Positions 12,425 through 25,115 of a DNA stretch of 64,000 nt are shown piece by piece. The stretch covers positions 23,676,451 to 23,740,450 of the forward strand of contig CM043948.1 in assembly GCA_014529385.2 (NCBI GenBank), in the 5' to 3' direction. The translations under genes were made by a program, and so were the position numbers. Position 1 is the stretch's first letter, and each line of letters begins with the position of its first letter. A model generated the notes under the pieces. That model had not been told where the DNA came from and searched no databases. It worked only from the letters and a program-made list of their open reading frames with translations. Origin of the DNA: Adiantum capillus-veneris (taxonomy: Eukaryota; Streptophyta; Polypodiopsida; Polypodiales; Pteridaceae).

Positions 12425-13630
12425 GTGCGTAGAGCATACAGGTACAAATTGATTGGTGATTTCTTATACATGAAAGGGGCTGATCTCGTGTTGAGACGTG
12501 TACCTTGGCGGGAGGAGCTTTATAGAGTGTTGGAAGAGAATCATGAAGGCACATGTGGTGGGCATTTTTCTCTAAAGATCACCTTGCATAAGATCTTGCA
12601 AGAGGGGTATGTATGGCCTAGTTTGCACAAGGATGTTCACCATTGGTGTAGATCTTGCAATAGGTGTCAAGCATTTGGAAAGAGAGTATTGAAGCCAAAG
12701 CTACAAAAAACCATTATGGCGTTTGATGTGTTTGAAAAGTGGGGGATTGATGCAATAGGCCCGTTACCTATCACAAGCAGGGGCAAAAGCTATATTTTGA
12801 CTGCATTAGACTATCTCTCTAGATGGGCAGAGGCTATAGCTAAAAAACAAATCACTACAAAGGATGTGGAAAATTTTGTGTACGAGGAAATATGTTGCAA
12901 GTTTGGGGTGCCATTGGAGCTACTTTCAGACAAGGGGCCAGGCCTTAGAGCTAAACTATTGGACTTTTTATGCGCGAAGATGAAGATTAGGCACCAGCAT
13001 AACACTCCTTATTATGCGTAGTGTAATGGCTTAAATGAAAGATTCAATGGTGAGTTGGTACAAATTCTTTCGAAAGTGACAGAGCACCAAGGAAAGAATT
13101 GGGATTTGGAATTGCCTAGTGCATTATGGGATTACCGTACTTCGGTGAAGACAGGTACATGGTTTACTCCATTTCATTTGGTATATGGAAAGGAAGCACT
13201 ATTGCCTATGGAAGTAGAGTTGCCTGCGGTCAAGATGCTAGAGAAGTTGCTTGGGTTTCCTAGTGATGCGTTCAAAGAGAGGCTCTTACAGTTACAAGAG
13301 GTTCAGCTGGATAGGATGAGTGCATTGGAACATTATGGGTAGATTCAGGATAAGGCTTTGGCAAAGATAAATGAAAAGGTCAAAAGTAAGGGTATCAAGA
13401 AGCATGACTTGGTTTTGTGCTACAATAGAAATTTGGAGAACACCTTCCAAAAGAAGTTTCAAATTAAGTGGGAAGGCCCTTTCAAGGTAGTGGAGTGTTT
13501 TTTGAATGGTACATATCAGCTGGCTAACCTGGATGGGATTCTACATAAGTCAAGGGTAAATGGATTGTGTCTTAAATTGTATCATGCTAGATTGATGATG
13601 GTGGAGCAAGATGAGCTGTTTGCAGAATAA
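12425..13630 (+). pseudogene. Integrase of element B
   Basis: The N-terminal zinc-binding HHCC region (HEGTCGGHF, then CRSCNRC) is followed by the DDE core: Asp in WGIDAIGP (12749), Asp in LLSDKGPG (12929) and Glu in GLNERFNG (13037). The C-terminal domain includes LVLCYNRNLENTFQKKF and KWEGPFKVVECFLNGTYQL, the GPF/Y-like module usual in Ty3 integrases. Stops at 13019 (TAG, where Gln of the QANG-like motif is expected) and 13340 (TAG) interrupt it; TAA 13628 is the natural end. Integrase would insert element cDNA into the chromosome. Confidence 0.88.
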
Positions 13631-13718
13631 GTAATGTCTGTGAGGGATGAGGAGACTTGTGACACGGCAAGTCTCATATCTCTTTTTGCTGTTGCTGATC
13701 ATGAATGTTGTAGCAGGC

Positions 13719-13730
13719 TAGGGGATGGGC
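13719..13730 (+). other. Polypurine tract of element B
   Basis: TAGGGGATGGGC lies just before the 3' LTR with a short AAATTA gap, the expected place for plus-strand priming. Confidence 0.65.
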
Positions 13731-13736
13731 AAATTA

Positions 13737-14968
<1,232 letters not shown>

Positions 14969-14972
14969 CCGT

Positions 14973-16549
14973 CACATATATACTCTCTAGCATTTGTTCT
15001 CATAGTAGCACCATGCATCTGCCTCTTCCGCTGCCTCATATGCCTGAAGCAACAGTGCCTAATATGCCCATTGTGGCCGCAGTGCCAATATGTCAGTCAC
15101 AATCGTGAGCAAAAACCCCCTCTAACTTGAAGTGTCTCCATATCCATGCCAAAACTATGGCAAACAAAGTGGTAGGTAACTAGACCACTACACAATGCTC
15201 AAAAGCATGATCAATCGCATCAAAATCGATGCTCACATATATGCATAAAACAACTCCACACTTTGCGAACTTTGCAAGCATAAATTGGGACAAACTGCTC
15301 AATCGAGCGTAAAGCACATAACCATATACGCAAGTAGAGAGCAAACTAGCTCAAAACGTGTCCCATAAGAGAAACTGCCTGTAGAAATGTGTAGAAACCT
15401 GTGACTAGCCTGTATTGCGGCCACACAAGCATACACAAATCCTCACTCCCATGAGAGTGGGTACAAGAACACCAAACCGTGTCCAAATTGACAAAACCTG
15501 TCAATGTGAGAGCTAAGCTCAATCACAAACTTTGGCGAGTAAACTCCAACCACTATCCCACAAAAGCATACACAAAGCAAAATCTCAAGACTCCTGCTAT
15601 GTCGAAACCAATATGCAAGCCAAAACACTACAGAAGATGTCCTCAACTGCAAATGGCAACACCTGTGGGAGTACTAGACTCAACATGTAGCTGGGAGTCA
15701 AAACTGGAAGCTCCAAATGATCGAGCACTCACAGCTCAAGACCAAACATGCAGAGAAAAACACGCTCGCGATGCACCACCCAAAAGGGAAAACACTGCAC
15801 AAAAATCCTGAGTGCTACAAGCAATCGCAATCTCGATTGCACCAACGATGCGCATAAAACTGCTAGGAAAATGTCACCAGAGTTTTGACAGCAAAACAGC
15901 TACAAAACCAGTAACCAAAGTGATTGCACACTCAAAACCATGAGCAACCAAAGCGCATCAACAAATTTCACTCCAAATGCATGTACCAATCTCCACACTT
16001 TGCATACATTATTGCAAACACCTACAAATCTAGTACACAAATATTTGCTCTACCTGTGATTGCCAAAAAACATGCTCGAGGCATACATTGCCAAGCTCAA
16101 ACTGCAATCACATGAGTGTCCATGAGCATCAAACCACATAAGGCATACATCGTATCCTCAACTTTTTGAACAACCTGTAGCCGATCAGCCCATATCTCCC
16201 AAATCATTTAGAATTTGCAAAAACTTCCTTTTGCAAAGTTGTAGACCATGCAAAGTTGTACACCTAAAATGTGTTGTTTTTACAGATCAAAACAGATCTA
16301 TAAAAATCATCAGCTGTGTACCCTAGACATGGAGGCAGTCTGAGTGACGTATCTCAAAATTGGTAAAGATTTTGAGAAAACTTTCTTCTGCAAAGTTGAA
16401 GAGGACAAAAAACCGATTAGGAATTGCGAAGAATCCTCTTGAACAAAGATGTTTTGCTAGGCCAAAATAGATCTGCAAACCGTGCTACAATTTTTGCTGC
16501 TTCTTCGTCTGCTTCCCCGATGAGCTCCAATGGTTCTCCCAATCCCTGA
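14973..16549 (-). other. Leader of copia element C, no gene seen
   Basis: In minus orientation this lies downstream of the PBS at 16561-16550. No coding frame with a recognisable product is present on either strand; the plus-strand frames at 15479-15811 and 15924-16115 have no family signature. Element B is inserted at its left end. Confidence 0.45.
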
Positions 16550-16561
16550 GCTCTGATACCA
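16550..16561 (-). other. Primer-binding site of element C (initiator tRNA-Met)
   Basis: The minus strand reads TGGTATCAGAGC, the canonical plant initiator-Met site, two bases from the LTR. Confidence 0.85.
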
Positions 16562-16563
16562 AT

Positions 16564-16792
16564 TGTGAGTGCGCAAATGTGGTGCGTGTGTAGAGAGTGG
16601 GAAGGGAAGAGAGAAAGAGTACACAGGATGTGGGTGGAGCTCCCAAATCTCACTGTATGAGCACAGTGTGAGAATGAGTGAGAGCTCCTTATTCTTTGTA
16701 TGTATAAAGAATAAGGAGATAAATGTGGGCGGACGGACACTAGCCGAGAGACACGGACAAAGCACAATGAGGCACACCGCCTTTACATAACA
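16564..16792 (-). repeat. 5' LTR of copia element C
   Basis: A 229-bp block starting TGTGAGTGCG and ending CATAACA on the plus strand, next to the PBS. The sequence right of it is Penelope-like coding remnant (PLE1), so C probably inserted into PLE1. The other LTR is not in view. Confidence 0.65.
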
Positions 16793-16798
16793 AGATTC

Positions 16799-18180
16799 CT
16801 AGTAAGATGCATCCTTCCACATGGGCCAAAAGCAACCTGCACAGTATCGATAATCATAAGTCAAGGAGGTGCCGAATGGGAGTGTTTCTTCCTCTTCCCC
16901 CCTAGTAAAGCTATGAGACTTTCCTCTGTTAAAATTAGAGGAAGAACTAGGTGTCAAAAAAGATGTGAATGTATTATTGGGGGTGGCTAAATAGTTAGGT
17001 CTTTTCAACGAGGGGAGTCACATCAATACAAGGCTTGAGTAAAACTGGTGATTATCTTAACACCTTTGTAATTGGCATAAATGGTCAGATAAATCCTTGA
17101 TTCATCAGATTTGAGTTCTTGAAGGATATCCAATATAAGCCCACGAAAAATATTGAAAGCAATTTGAGCAGCCACTAATTGTTTGGATTGGACTGCCAAC
17201 CAAGAGCAGATAAGGGATGAATGAAAGTCCACTGGCTTCTCAAGAAAAAATTGGTCAAGATGGTTAAGGATGAACTAGATAGCATGGTCAAACCACATAA
17301 TGCTAGATTCACATGAGGTTTTAGGGTCAAGAAACTTGCATGCACATTTAACATATGGCCAAAATACATTCTAGATAGACTCCATGTAGGAGTCCCGACT
17401 ACTTTTAACAAACTACGTGTTACCTTTAGTCTGAATGTACAATCGTGCATTAGAAGAGCATTTGGAATGGTCAATAAAGTTAAGCTTGAAGGGGGATTCA
17501 TTGATATCCCAAGTTTGCAATCCTCAACTGTGGAGGCAGGAAGATTTGCCAAATATACCCAGGTTTTACTAATAATTGGTACCAAAAAGGCTTTGTTAGG
17601 TAAAACCCTGAGCTAATGATCCACTTCAAAGGACTCAATTTCAATTTGTCTAATGCATAAGAAACAAAAAAACTTTGACACTTTGGGTACCATTTCCAAA
17701 AGATTAGAGTCACTAAGGGAGCAAAGATTTTTTTGAAATTCCTTAAAAGCTTCAAGCACTTCACTATCTCTGCAAAAGATGCCATGAGTTTGAGGGATAG
17801 TCAGAGTAGCAGTGGTACTGATAAAAGATGGATTGAGGCCACATAATTTTTTGAGAAAGTTAGCTAGCTCAGCTCTAGAGGAAGAGAACAGGGCTAGATC
17901 TTGTTGGTATTGTAAAGAAAGTATAGGTAATTGAGCTAAATAATGGGAAATCAAAGCAACCCCATCTTTGGAGTCCTTGTCCAGGGCAGCCAAAATCTTG
18001 ACCCAATCATTGAAAGAAAGCATGTGTAAGATAGATAACTTTTTATCCGTGGCTAGGGTCAAATCATATATTAATTGAGAAGCATCCAAACTGAAAATAC
18101 ATATGAGGACAAGAGAGGTTGCGACAGAGAGGGACTCACGGGATAATTTGAGGCCTTGCAAAAGGGCAAGGGTTTGCAAT
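16799..18180 (-). pseudogene. PLE1: Penelope-like element fragment, upstream of RT
   Basis: Minus-strand frames in several phases (16799-17008, 17023-17232, 17175-17585, 17498-17785, 17613-18179) form one decayed protein that aligns by eye with PLE2. Shared landmarks, in order, are: CGLNPSFIS / CGLSPNFVT; FCRD..VLEAFKEFQKNLCSL / FCRD..ALEAIKEF-stop-KDLCSL; TWVYLANLPASTVEDCK / TWVFLANLVPTTIEECK; NVFWPYVKCACKFLDPK / NVFKPYLKCACRFLDPK; and a WFDHAI motif. The RT itself is missing here. The call rests on PLE2, which has RT motifs downstream of the same region. The function of this N-terminal part is not known to me. Confidence 0.6.
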
Positions 18181-18644
18181 AGACAAAAATGTTAGTAAGT
18201 AGGGGATTACTTAGGGCCAGAAGTAACATAGCTTTTGGCCCGTTGAGCCAGCAAAGGTCTAGTCCTAACAGCCAAGGATTTTTTTGGAGAATGGTCCTTT
18301 AGGTAAAACCTAATTTGTTCTAAAAATTCTCGTATGCTTCTTTGGGTTGTGAATCACTCTCATGCGAGCAGTCAGTTTATAATGTATGTGATCCTGAAAG
18401 TTAATAAAAAATTATGATTAGTATTGTAGGTTGGACCCCGACTCCTTAAATTGGAAAATTCAGAGACTATAATAGTCTTGTGAGCAGGTATCCAAAATAA
18501 TAGCCTAAGAGGGACCACTTAACACTAGCCAACCCAAAAAGGAATTATAGACATTGGGTCCAACTTAGAACTATGATTCGAGCTAGTTTCCAAAGCCAGC
18601 GTCGTGGTTTTCCCAAGAGTTGGAAAAACCTTATGTATAGGATG
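18181..18644. other. Gene-free stretch right of PLE1
   Basis: No coding signal or repeat recognised. It may be untranslated sequence of the Penelope-like element. Confidence 0.3.
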
Positions 18645-20110
18645 TGTGTGTAGTTGTTTTACTTATATAATAAGACATAAATGAACTTTTACGCTCAAAA
18701 GACAGCTAGCTTTAGAAAAGTGACAATGATTAGTACAAAAACATCTCAGTCTTAGAATCATCTTTGTACATGGCTATAAGAATGAGATCTCATTCTACTA
18801 AAAAAATACAATAACCGATCAAATAATTAATTCCCAAACAGTAGTAGGAGCCAGTGAACTCATGGACACTCATTTACTTCAAGCCAAAAAAGATTCCAAG
18901 AAAGGATAGAGTCCTCACCTGCATCCATCCAAACAAGACAATAGATACGCTAGCCTTGGATGTGTTTTACAGGTGTCAATGGACTATATCAGTTGTTATC
19001 CATGTCCAAATGACAATTTTTTCAACTTAAAACTAATGTTCGAAGTGTTTATGTATTCTATTTCTTTATTATTTTTTCTCTATTTATGAGAGTATTTATA
19101 GGCCTGGTTTCTATCTAGCCCATATATTTATTTAGGTAATAGCAGAAGGCCACTACCCCTTCCAATCCCAGTGTCATAATCCCCCAAGAAATCCATTGAT
19201 CAACTTTCTACATTTTTCAAATTATATTACCAGATTTATTAAACCTAACTTTTGTCTTGTTTTTCCAAGTACCATAAGTCATAAAATGTGTCCAATTTAC
19301 AGCTTTAGAGGGAAAAAAAACACTATTGATAGATTCAAGGTGGCCAACTTGGCTAGGAAAAACCAAATCCTATACGTACCACAATTAGTATGCCAACCAA
19401 GTCAAGTTATCCTTAACACATGTTAAAAATTTACAAAATCAAAGGTAACCCCATTACCACACTAGTAGCTTGCTGAAAGCCCGGTTTTTTTTTAAAAAAA
19501 AACAAGAGTAACACCACGATATGCAGTCAATAGACCATCAATCACCCCTTGGTGCTTAGTGGTACAAAGACCACCATCTACTTTTCAAGGGTGAACTACA
19601 CCACCCTAAATTTTTAGACCCACTAGTTTTACGGTAGCGTACAATATGGACAGAGAATGTTCGGCAAAAACCAAAAAATTACAGCATCATGATGACTTGT
19701 ATGAATAAGAGCCTTAACCATGAGCCAAAACCTCATTAATGTAGGATTTTTATCAAGCCAAAACGTGAAAAAAAATTCAAGTGAGACAATAATCAGTGGT
19801 GCAATCCTATGTAAGAGAGATGATGCAGTCGAAAAAAGGAACTGCTAATCCAAATACCATACGGACATAACCACCATTAACTACCAATTCCAAGCATTCT
19901 TTGCAAAGTATCACAAAAGAAACAAATTTTTAACTAACATGAGATGCGTCCTTGTGTTCCACCATCTCCATTGCAACATAGTAAGCAGTTGTACAATCAC
20001 TCAAAAGAGCTCTCTTTTTAAGTACTCACATAGAAAAAAATCACAAGCGCCAAGGCTAAGTGAGGGTTAAACCCTCACCTGGTTTATATATATATATCGG
20101 TTCGGGTACA
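18645..20110 (+). repeat. Direct repeat, copy 1
   Basis: This block and 20683-22575 share long stretches. The start reads GTAGTTGTTTTACTTATATA here and GTAGCTATTTTTACTTAAAT there, followed by AATAAGACATAAATGAAC in both. Other shared stretches are TGATTAGTACAAAAACA, a YTTGGATGTGTTTTACAGGTGTCA stretch, and the right-hand phrase GGCTAAGTGAGGG...CCCTCACCT. No protein is encoded. It could be an LTR pair of an unrecognised element or a segmental tandem duplication. Confidence 0.6.
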
Positions 20111-20156
20111 TGTTTTGAGAGTATACTTCAGTGACAACCACCCACATTAACCCAGA

Positions 20157-20317
<161 letters not shown>

Positions 20318-20570
20318 GTTGAGAGCAGAGTGTTTTGACATAAACGAGTGCTACACAGAGAGTGGAGGAGAGAGAAAAGGACTTATTGCATGGTTTTCTT
20401 CCCAAGGAGGAGAAAATATTCACGCCCCGCTAAGAGGGGAATTTTATGAGGCCTAATGCCCCAAGGCCAACTACCAATTTAGGGAAAACATCACATGAAA
20501 GGAGCGGAGTTTCCATGCTATTTGAAGTTTTTGGACAATACCAAGCACTGTTACATGTACATGTACATGT

Positions 20571-20653
<83 letters not shown>
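20571..20653. repeat. (GT)n microsatellite
   Basis: About 40 GT units preceded by TGTACATGTACATGTAC, a short alternating palindromic run. Confidence 0.95.
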
Positions 20654-20659
<6 letters not shown>

Positions 20660-20682
20660 CTCATGCATACGTGCGTGCGTGT

Positions 20683-22575
20683 GTAGCTATTTTTACTTAA
20701 ATAATAAGACATAAATGAACTTTAACATTCAAAAGACAACTGGCTTTAGACAAAAGGCAATGATTAGTACAAAAACAACTCCGTCTTAGAATTATCTTTG
20801 TACATGGCTTAAGAGAATGAAGCATGATTCTAGTATACACTGAAAGTGACTCATTCAAGAAGTACTTCCCAAATAGTAGGAGCAAGTGTAATCATGGACA
20901 GACGTTTTCTTTAAGCCCAAAAATTTCTAGGAAAGGGTAGAGTCCTCACCTGCATCCCTCTAAACAAGACAACAAATACCGTTTAGTCTTGGATGTGTTT
21001 TACAGGTGTCATTGGAATATATCAGTTGTTTTCCATGTCCAACTTACAACTTTTTTAACTTAAAAACCACTGTCCAAAGTGTTCAACTATTCCATTTCTT
21101 TGGTTTTTTTTTGTGAAAAAGATTATTATTCAAATATTTATAAAAGTAAATATAAGTATGGTTTCTATATATACCCATTTTTATTTAAACCTTAAATAGA
21201 TATTAGCATACATATAATTTTGATCAGAAGGCCACACTCCTTCTGATCCAAGTGTTTTTATCCCCATATCATCTCATAAATCAGTCTTTCAATATCAGAA
21301 TTACTTTGCCAGAGTTGTCAAGCTCCAACTCTTCTAGCTTTTTAAAGTACCATGAAGCCATAAAATATCCAAATCAATGGCTTTAGATATCTCTCAACAA
21401 CAAAGAATTCCATTGATAGTTAAAAGGTATCAAACTTGGCTATGTTATCAAGAAAACCCAAATTTCACATGCCCGCTTGGGAATATGGAATCCATCATAC
21501 CTCAGTTTGTATGCCAAATGAGAAGAAAATATACTAAATCCAATCATCCTAGCCTTAACAAAGTTAAAAAATTGTCACGACCCAATGAACATCATAAAAA
21601 GTGGCACCCTACATTATGTTGCTATATTGATATGAACTCGGTATCATCTGATATAAACTTGGTATTAGATGGAACAATCGCCCTTTGGGGCTAGTATTAC
21701 CCAATACACCATTCCCTTACCTGTAAGTGTCAAGGGTGTATTATACCACCCCATTATTTCTCTATAAAAAAAAATTCAGGCAGTGTAGTGTTTACGACAA
21801 AGTTCTACCAGAATCATGGTAGTAATCAATAACCTAATGCGCCCTAATGGCCGTCAAAGAAATAGATTTATCTAGAGCCTAAATATTGTTTACGTAGAGG
21901 TTCCATTAAATCAAACCAAGGTGTAATAAGGTTTTACCCAAAACCACCAGTGAAACATAACTTATTAACCATAATACAAACTTCCTAACACAGTAATCAA
22001 GTCCGAGAGAGGCGATTAATAAGCATCAGCGTGACCTGTATCATGTTAGAGGAAAAAAAACAAAAAAACCATGCATACATATTTTGTACTAAATACCACC
22101 GTTAATCCAAATTATACGATCATGATTTCCAATCACTATCATGGATAGTATGTGTTTGAGGTGGGACACCCCACCCGTTTATGATGTTCCTAAGTCATGC
22201 TTAACAAGCCAGGTGGTAACCTCTTTACTGTGAGGTCTTTTGTGAAGTAAACCAATCAATAAGTTACCATATGCAGTGAAATCCTTATGCAAAGCTTACA
22301 GACCAAAAAACATAAACAGACAAAGTAACTAGATCATTTAAGTCATGAGCTATGTACCATAAAAATTTCACATTATGTCAACCAAATTCCATCAAAAGGT
22401 GAACACTGACTTGAGACGGTAGTTCAACCACCTCCATGACTGGACAGTATGCGTATAAGTCCTCACTCCTCTCTTTCACGAACACACGCAAAGAGAAATA
22501 CACCACGGGCTAAGTGAGGGGCCAAAGCACCCTCACCTCTTATATAGTGTTGCGGGGTTCGGTTCCTCAATCTTA
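20683..22575 (+). repeat. Direct repeat, copy 2
   Basis: Partner of 18645-20110, longer by about 400 bases through insertions. Near the right end it carries GTGAGGGGCCAAAGCACCCTCAC (copy 1: GTGAGGGTTAAACCCTCAC), an inverted repeat in both copies. The minor frame at 21377-21694 has no recognisable product. Confidence 0.6.
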
Positions 22576-23132
22576 CCAAAGGTGGTAAAAGCCCCACAAT
22601 CCAAGTACTCAATAGGTGCAGGTTTCCAAGAAGCATCTACGGCCACCCCTGCTAGTATAGTGGGGGTTGAGAGGGAGAGAGAGCTCAAGTAAGATTTAGC
22701 GCGGGGTTTCTCTGATCATGTGGTGTGTTGCAGTAGGGACAAGGGGGAGAGAGTGTGAAAGGTCGGGCAAATATTAAGAGGCATGAATGCCACGTTCTTC
22801 AAGCATTGTATTATGGGTGGGTGCCCATAGGGGGAAGAAAGGAAAGAGTTTCCCCGATTTTTTTGGTAATGCCGAGCCATATGATAGTTAGAGCAAGCCT
22901 AGGGGGTTTAATTTTGGGGTATTTAAATGTAATACTTATGGGCCTCTTTTAAAAACCAAAAAAACAAGCTCAATTACTGCTAATTTATGTTTTGAATATC
23001 AATTATGTAGTGCTTGTGACCAGTTAGTGTTGAAAGTTTGATCATGGTTTATAGGTATCCCAGAAAAGAGTCGGCTTTTATATTTGGTCGAATGCATGCT
23101 ATATGAGTACTTGGTGGGGGGGGGGGGGGGTG

Positions 23133-23177
<45 letters not shown>

Positions 23178-23486
23178 TGTGATTAGACTATATAGCTCAT
23201 GTCTAATAGATAGCTAAAACTGTACACCTTTACTATGAGGTTGGGTGCATCATTCATTTGGAGCTCATGTGTGGCATATAGCTCATAGCTAGATATATGG
23301 CTCATAGCCAGAGAATGGCTAACAATTGTGGTGCTAGATAAAGCAATATAGCTTATAATGGTGTTGAACTCCAAACAATAAGGATCCTCTCAAGTTTTTT
23401 TGCAAATGTCTAGCTTGCATTAAGGGATCATAACTCACCCACATGCGGTTAGGTATGAAGCAGGCCATTGGGACATCAGTTAAGTC
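22576..23486. other. Gene-free stretch between repeat copy 2 and element C2
   Basis: Apart from the G/GT tract at 23116-23174 and several ATAGCTCATAGC-like short repeats (23190-23345), nothing is recognisable. Confidence 0.4.
23116..23174. repeat. G tract followed by (GT)n
   Basis: A run of about 14 G, then TTTT and about 20 GT units, echoing the tract after copy 1. Confidence 0.9.
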
Positions 23487-23680
23487 TGTTGGGGTATAAA
23501 GCCCAATGTGGTCGCCCAGGTAAGTGGGCGGGCCGCCAGGTATGTACACATATTCCTTTGTTAAAACCTAATAAAAACTCACTATGCTCTACACATTACA
23601 GTAGAGCGAGTTCACCATATCGTCGTGCGCTTCTTCTCGCACTCTCTCTCGCGTCGCACTTCCGCTCGTACTCCTTCAAC
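23487..23680 (+). repeat. 5' LTR of element C2
   Basis: A 194-bp block from TGTTGGGGTATAAAGCCC to CTCCTTCAAC. It abuts the PBS, and the end CTTCAAC matches that of the LTR of element D. A TATAAA lies near its start. Confidence 0.6.
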
Positions 23681-23692
23681 TAGTATCAGAGC
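23681..23692 (+). other. Primer-binding site of element C2, mutated
   Basis: TAGTATCAGAGC differs from the canonical TGGTATCAGAGC by one G-to-A transition. Confidence 0.7.
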
Positions 23693-24313
23693 TCAGATCG
23701 AGGCTCGGGGCAGCACTGCAGGAGGCTAGAGTCACCAACTCAGATTGGAGTGAAATTCGACAGGCGAAGACACGGCCCCAAATCTTGTGGGACAGTTCGA
23801 AGGGCTTGGTGTTGTCAGAATTTCATTCTGAGGTCATCTCGGCCACCGTTCGGCTTCGACAAAGGTCTGCGCAGGCCATTTTCGACTACGTGGTCTCTGC
23901 GGGTGCAGATCTGACTCTGTAAATTTGGGGTTTTCGGCCTACAACTGCAGGTGCTGAGGATATTGACACTCCCAGAGTGTTGATTTGTGGTTGTCTACAC
24001 ATCGAAGGACGGCTCACAGTTCTTGGAGGCGTGTCACATACGACACGGGCGCATCTACACACAGACTGTAGGTGACATCCACTAGTTCATCAGGTAGCTT
24101 GTGTTTGCTGCTTGATATTCCAGATTTCATCCTGACATTGCAGGTACTTCCACGTGGGATGTATTTTCAGAGATGATGTATGTTTGTTGAGGGTTTGCTG
24201 GCTGTGAGTCACGCAGTAAACAACCGCCGCAGCGATTACAGCATATAGTGGGAAATTTGTGGATGTATGACTTTGTGGGAAGTCTATGTACTATCAGATT
24301 TACTGCAGCCTTT

Positions 24314-24745
24314 GTTGAGGGTCGAGTGAGGTTTTATTGAGCTGGGGGATTCTCGAATGTTGAGATCCTTTCGGTGATACAGGTCTTGGAGCGATCCCTC
24401 AAGCACCCTTAGATAGGCAGCTAGGATGTATTGACTGTGAGTTAGACAGTTGGGATTGCATCTTTGCTTTACTGCCGTTGAGGCATTGCCACAGTCTATT
24501 CTTACAGGACAGTGACAGGACAGTGAGAGACAGTACAGGTGCAGGACAGGTTTACCCACAGCTTACAGTGTCAGAGAGACTGTTTTTTTGAGCTGTTTTT
24601 TGGTCTGTTTTTTGAGTACACCAGAGCCATTTTACAAAGGAGACTCTGCCAAAATTTATGCAGAATCTGAAGCTTTCTTGGTTCATTTGACAGGTTGATA
24701 TTGGTTCAGAGGTCAGTTTACAGGGGAAACTCTGCCGAATTTTTC
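24314..24745 (+). promoter_or_regulatory. Shared leader blocks in element C2
   Basis: 24314-24415 matches the ~105-base block of B (7687-7795) and of D (minus, 30708-30597), with core GAGCTGGGGGATTCTCGAAT. The GRGACTCTGCCAAAATTT-like block appears twice (24639-24660 and 24722-24745), the second only about 30 bases before the gag ATG. Confidence 0.65.
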
Positions 24746-24776
24746 CCAGGAAAGAAAACCACTGTGAAGCGTAGCT

Positions 24777-25115
24777 ATGGCTGGATCACAAGACACTGCT
24801 CTTTACAATATCAAGAAGCTGGATGGAACCAATTTCCCATTGTGGAAGAAGCAGATTTGGCACGTGTTGGTACAAAAGAAGCAAATAAAACCTATAAAGC
24901 TCAAGGGGATAAAACCAGAAGATATGGACGAAGATGAATGGAGCGAAATGGATGAATTGGCACTTTCTACCATTATGCTGACTTTGGCAGAAAGCGTTTA
25001 CTTCAATGTAGCAGACGAGATGTCGGCTTATCAAGCATGGTTAAAGCTGAGTGATCTTTATGAGAAGCAGAGTGCAGCTTCACAGGTATACTGGCTTAAG
25101 AATCTTGTTGAGTAA
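24777..25115 (+). pseudogene. copia gag of element C2, truncated
   Basis: ATG 24777 opens a gag of the copia/UBN2 type. The conserved start is YNIKKLDGTNFPLWKKQ, followed by a Glu/Asp-rich stretch and then SAYQAWLKLSDLYEKQSAA. After YWLKNLVE the frame stops at 25113-25115. In element D the same protein continues past KKLFDLRMKEEGT, so the break is a truncation, not a natural end. The 112 residues cover only the N-terminal part, and no zinc knuckle remains. The protein would have built the virus-like particle. Confidence 0.8.

Larger units (their letters stand above)
23487..25112 (+). mobile_element. Element C2: 5' part of a copia retrotransposon
   Basis: It holds an LTR, a mutated initiator-Met PBS, a ~1.1-kb leader and the N-terminal gag. 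The element ends abruptly inside gag at about 25112, where minus-strand Penelope-like sequence begins. Its leader shares blocks with those of B and D. Confidence 0.7.
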
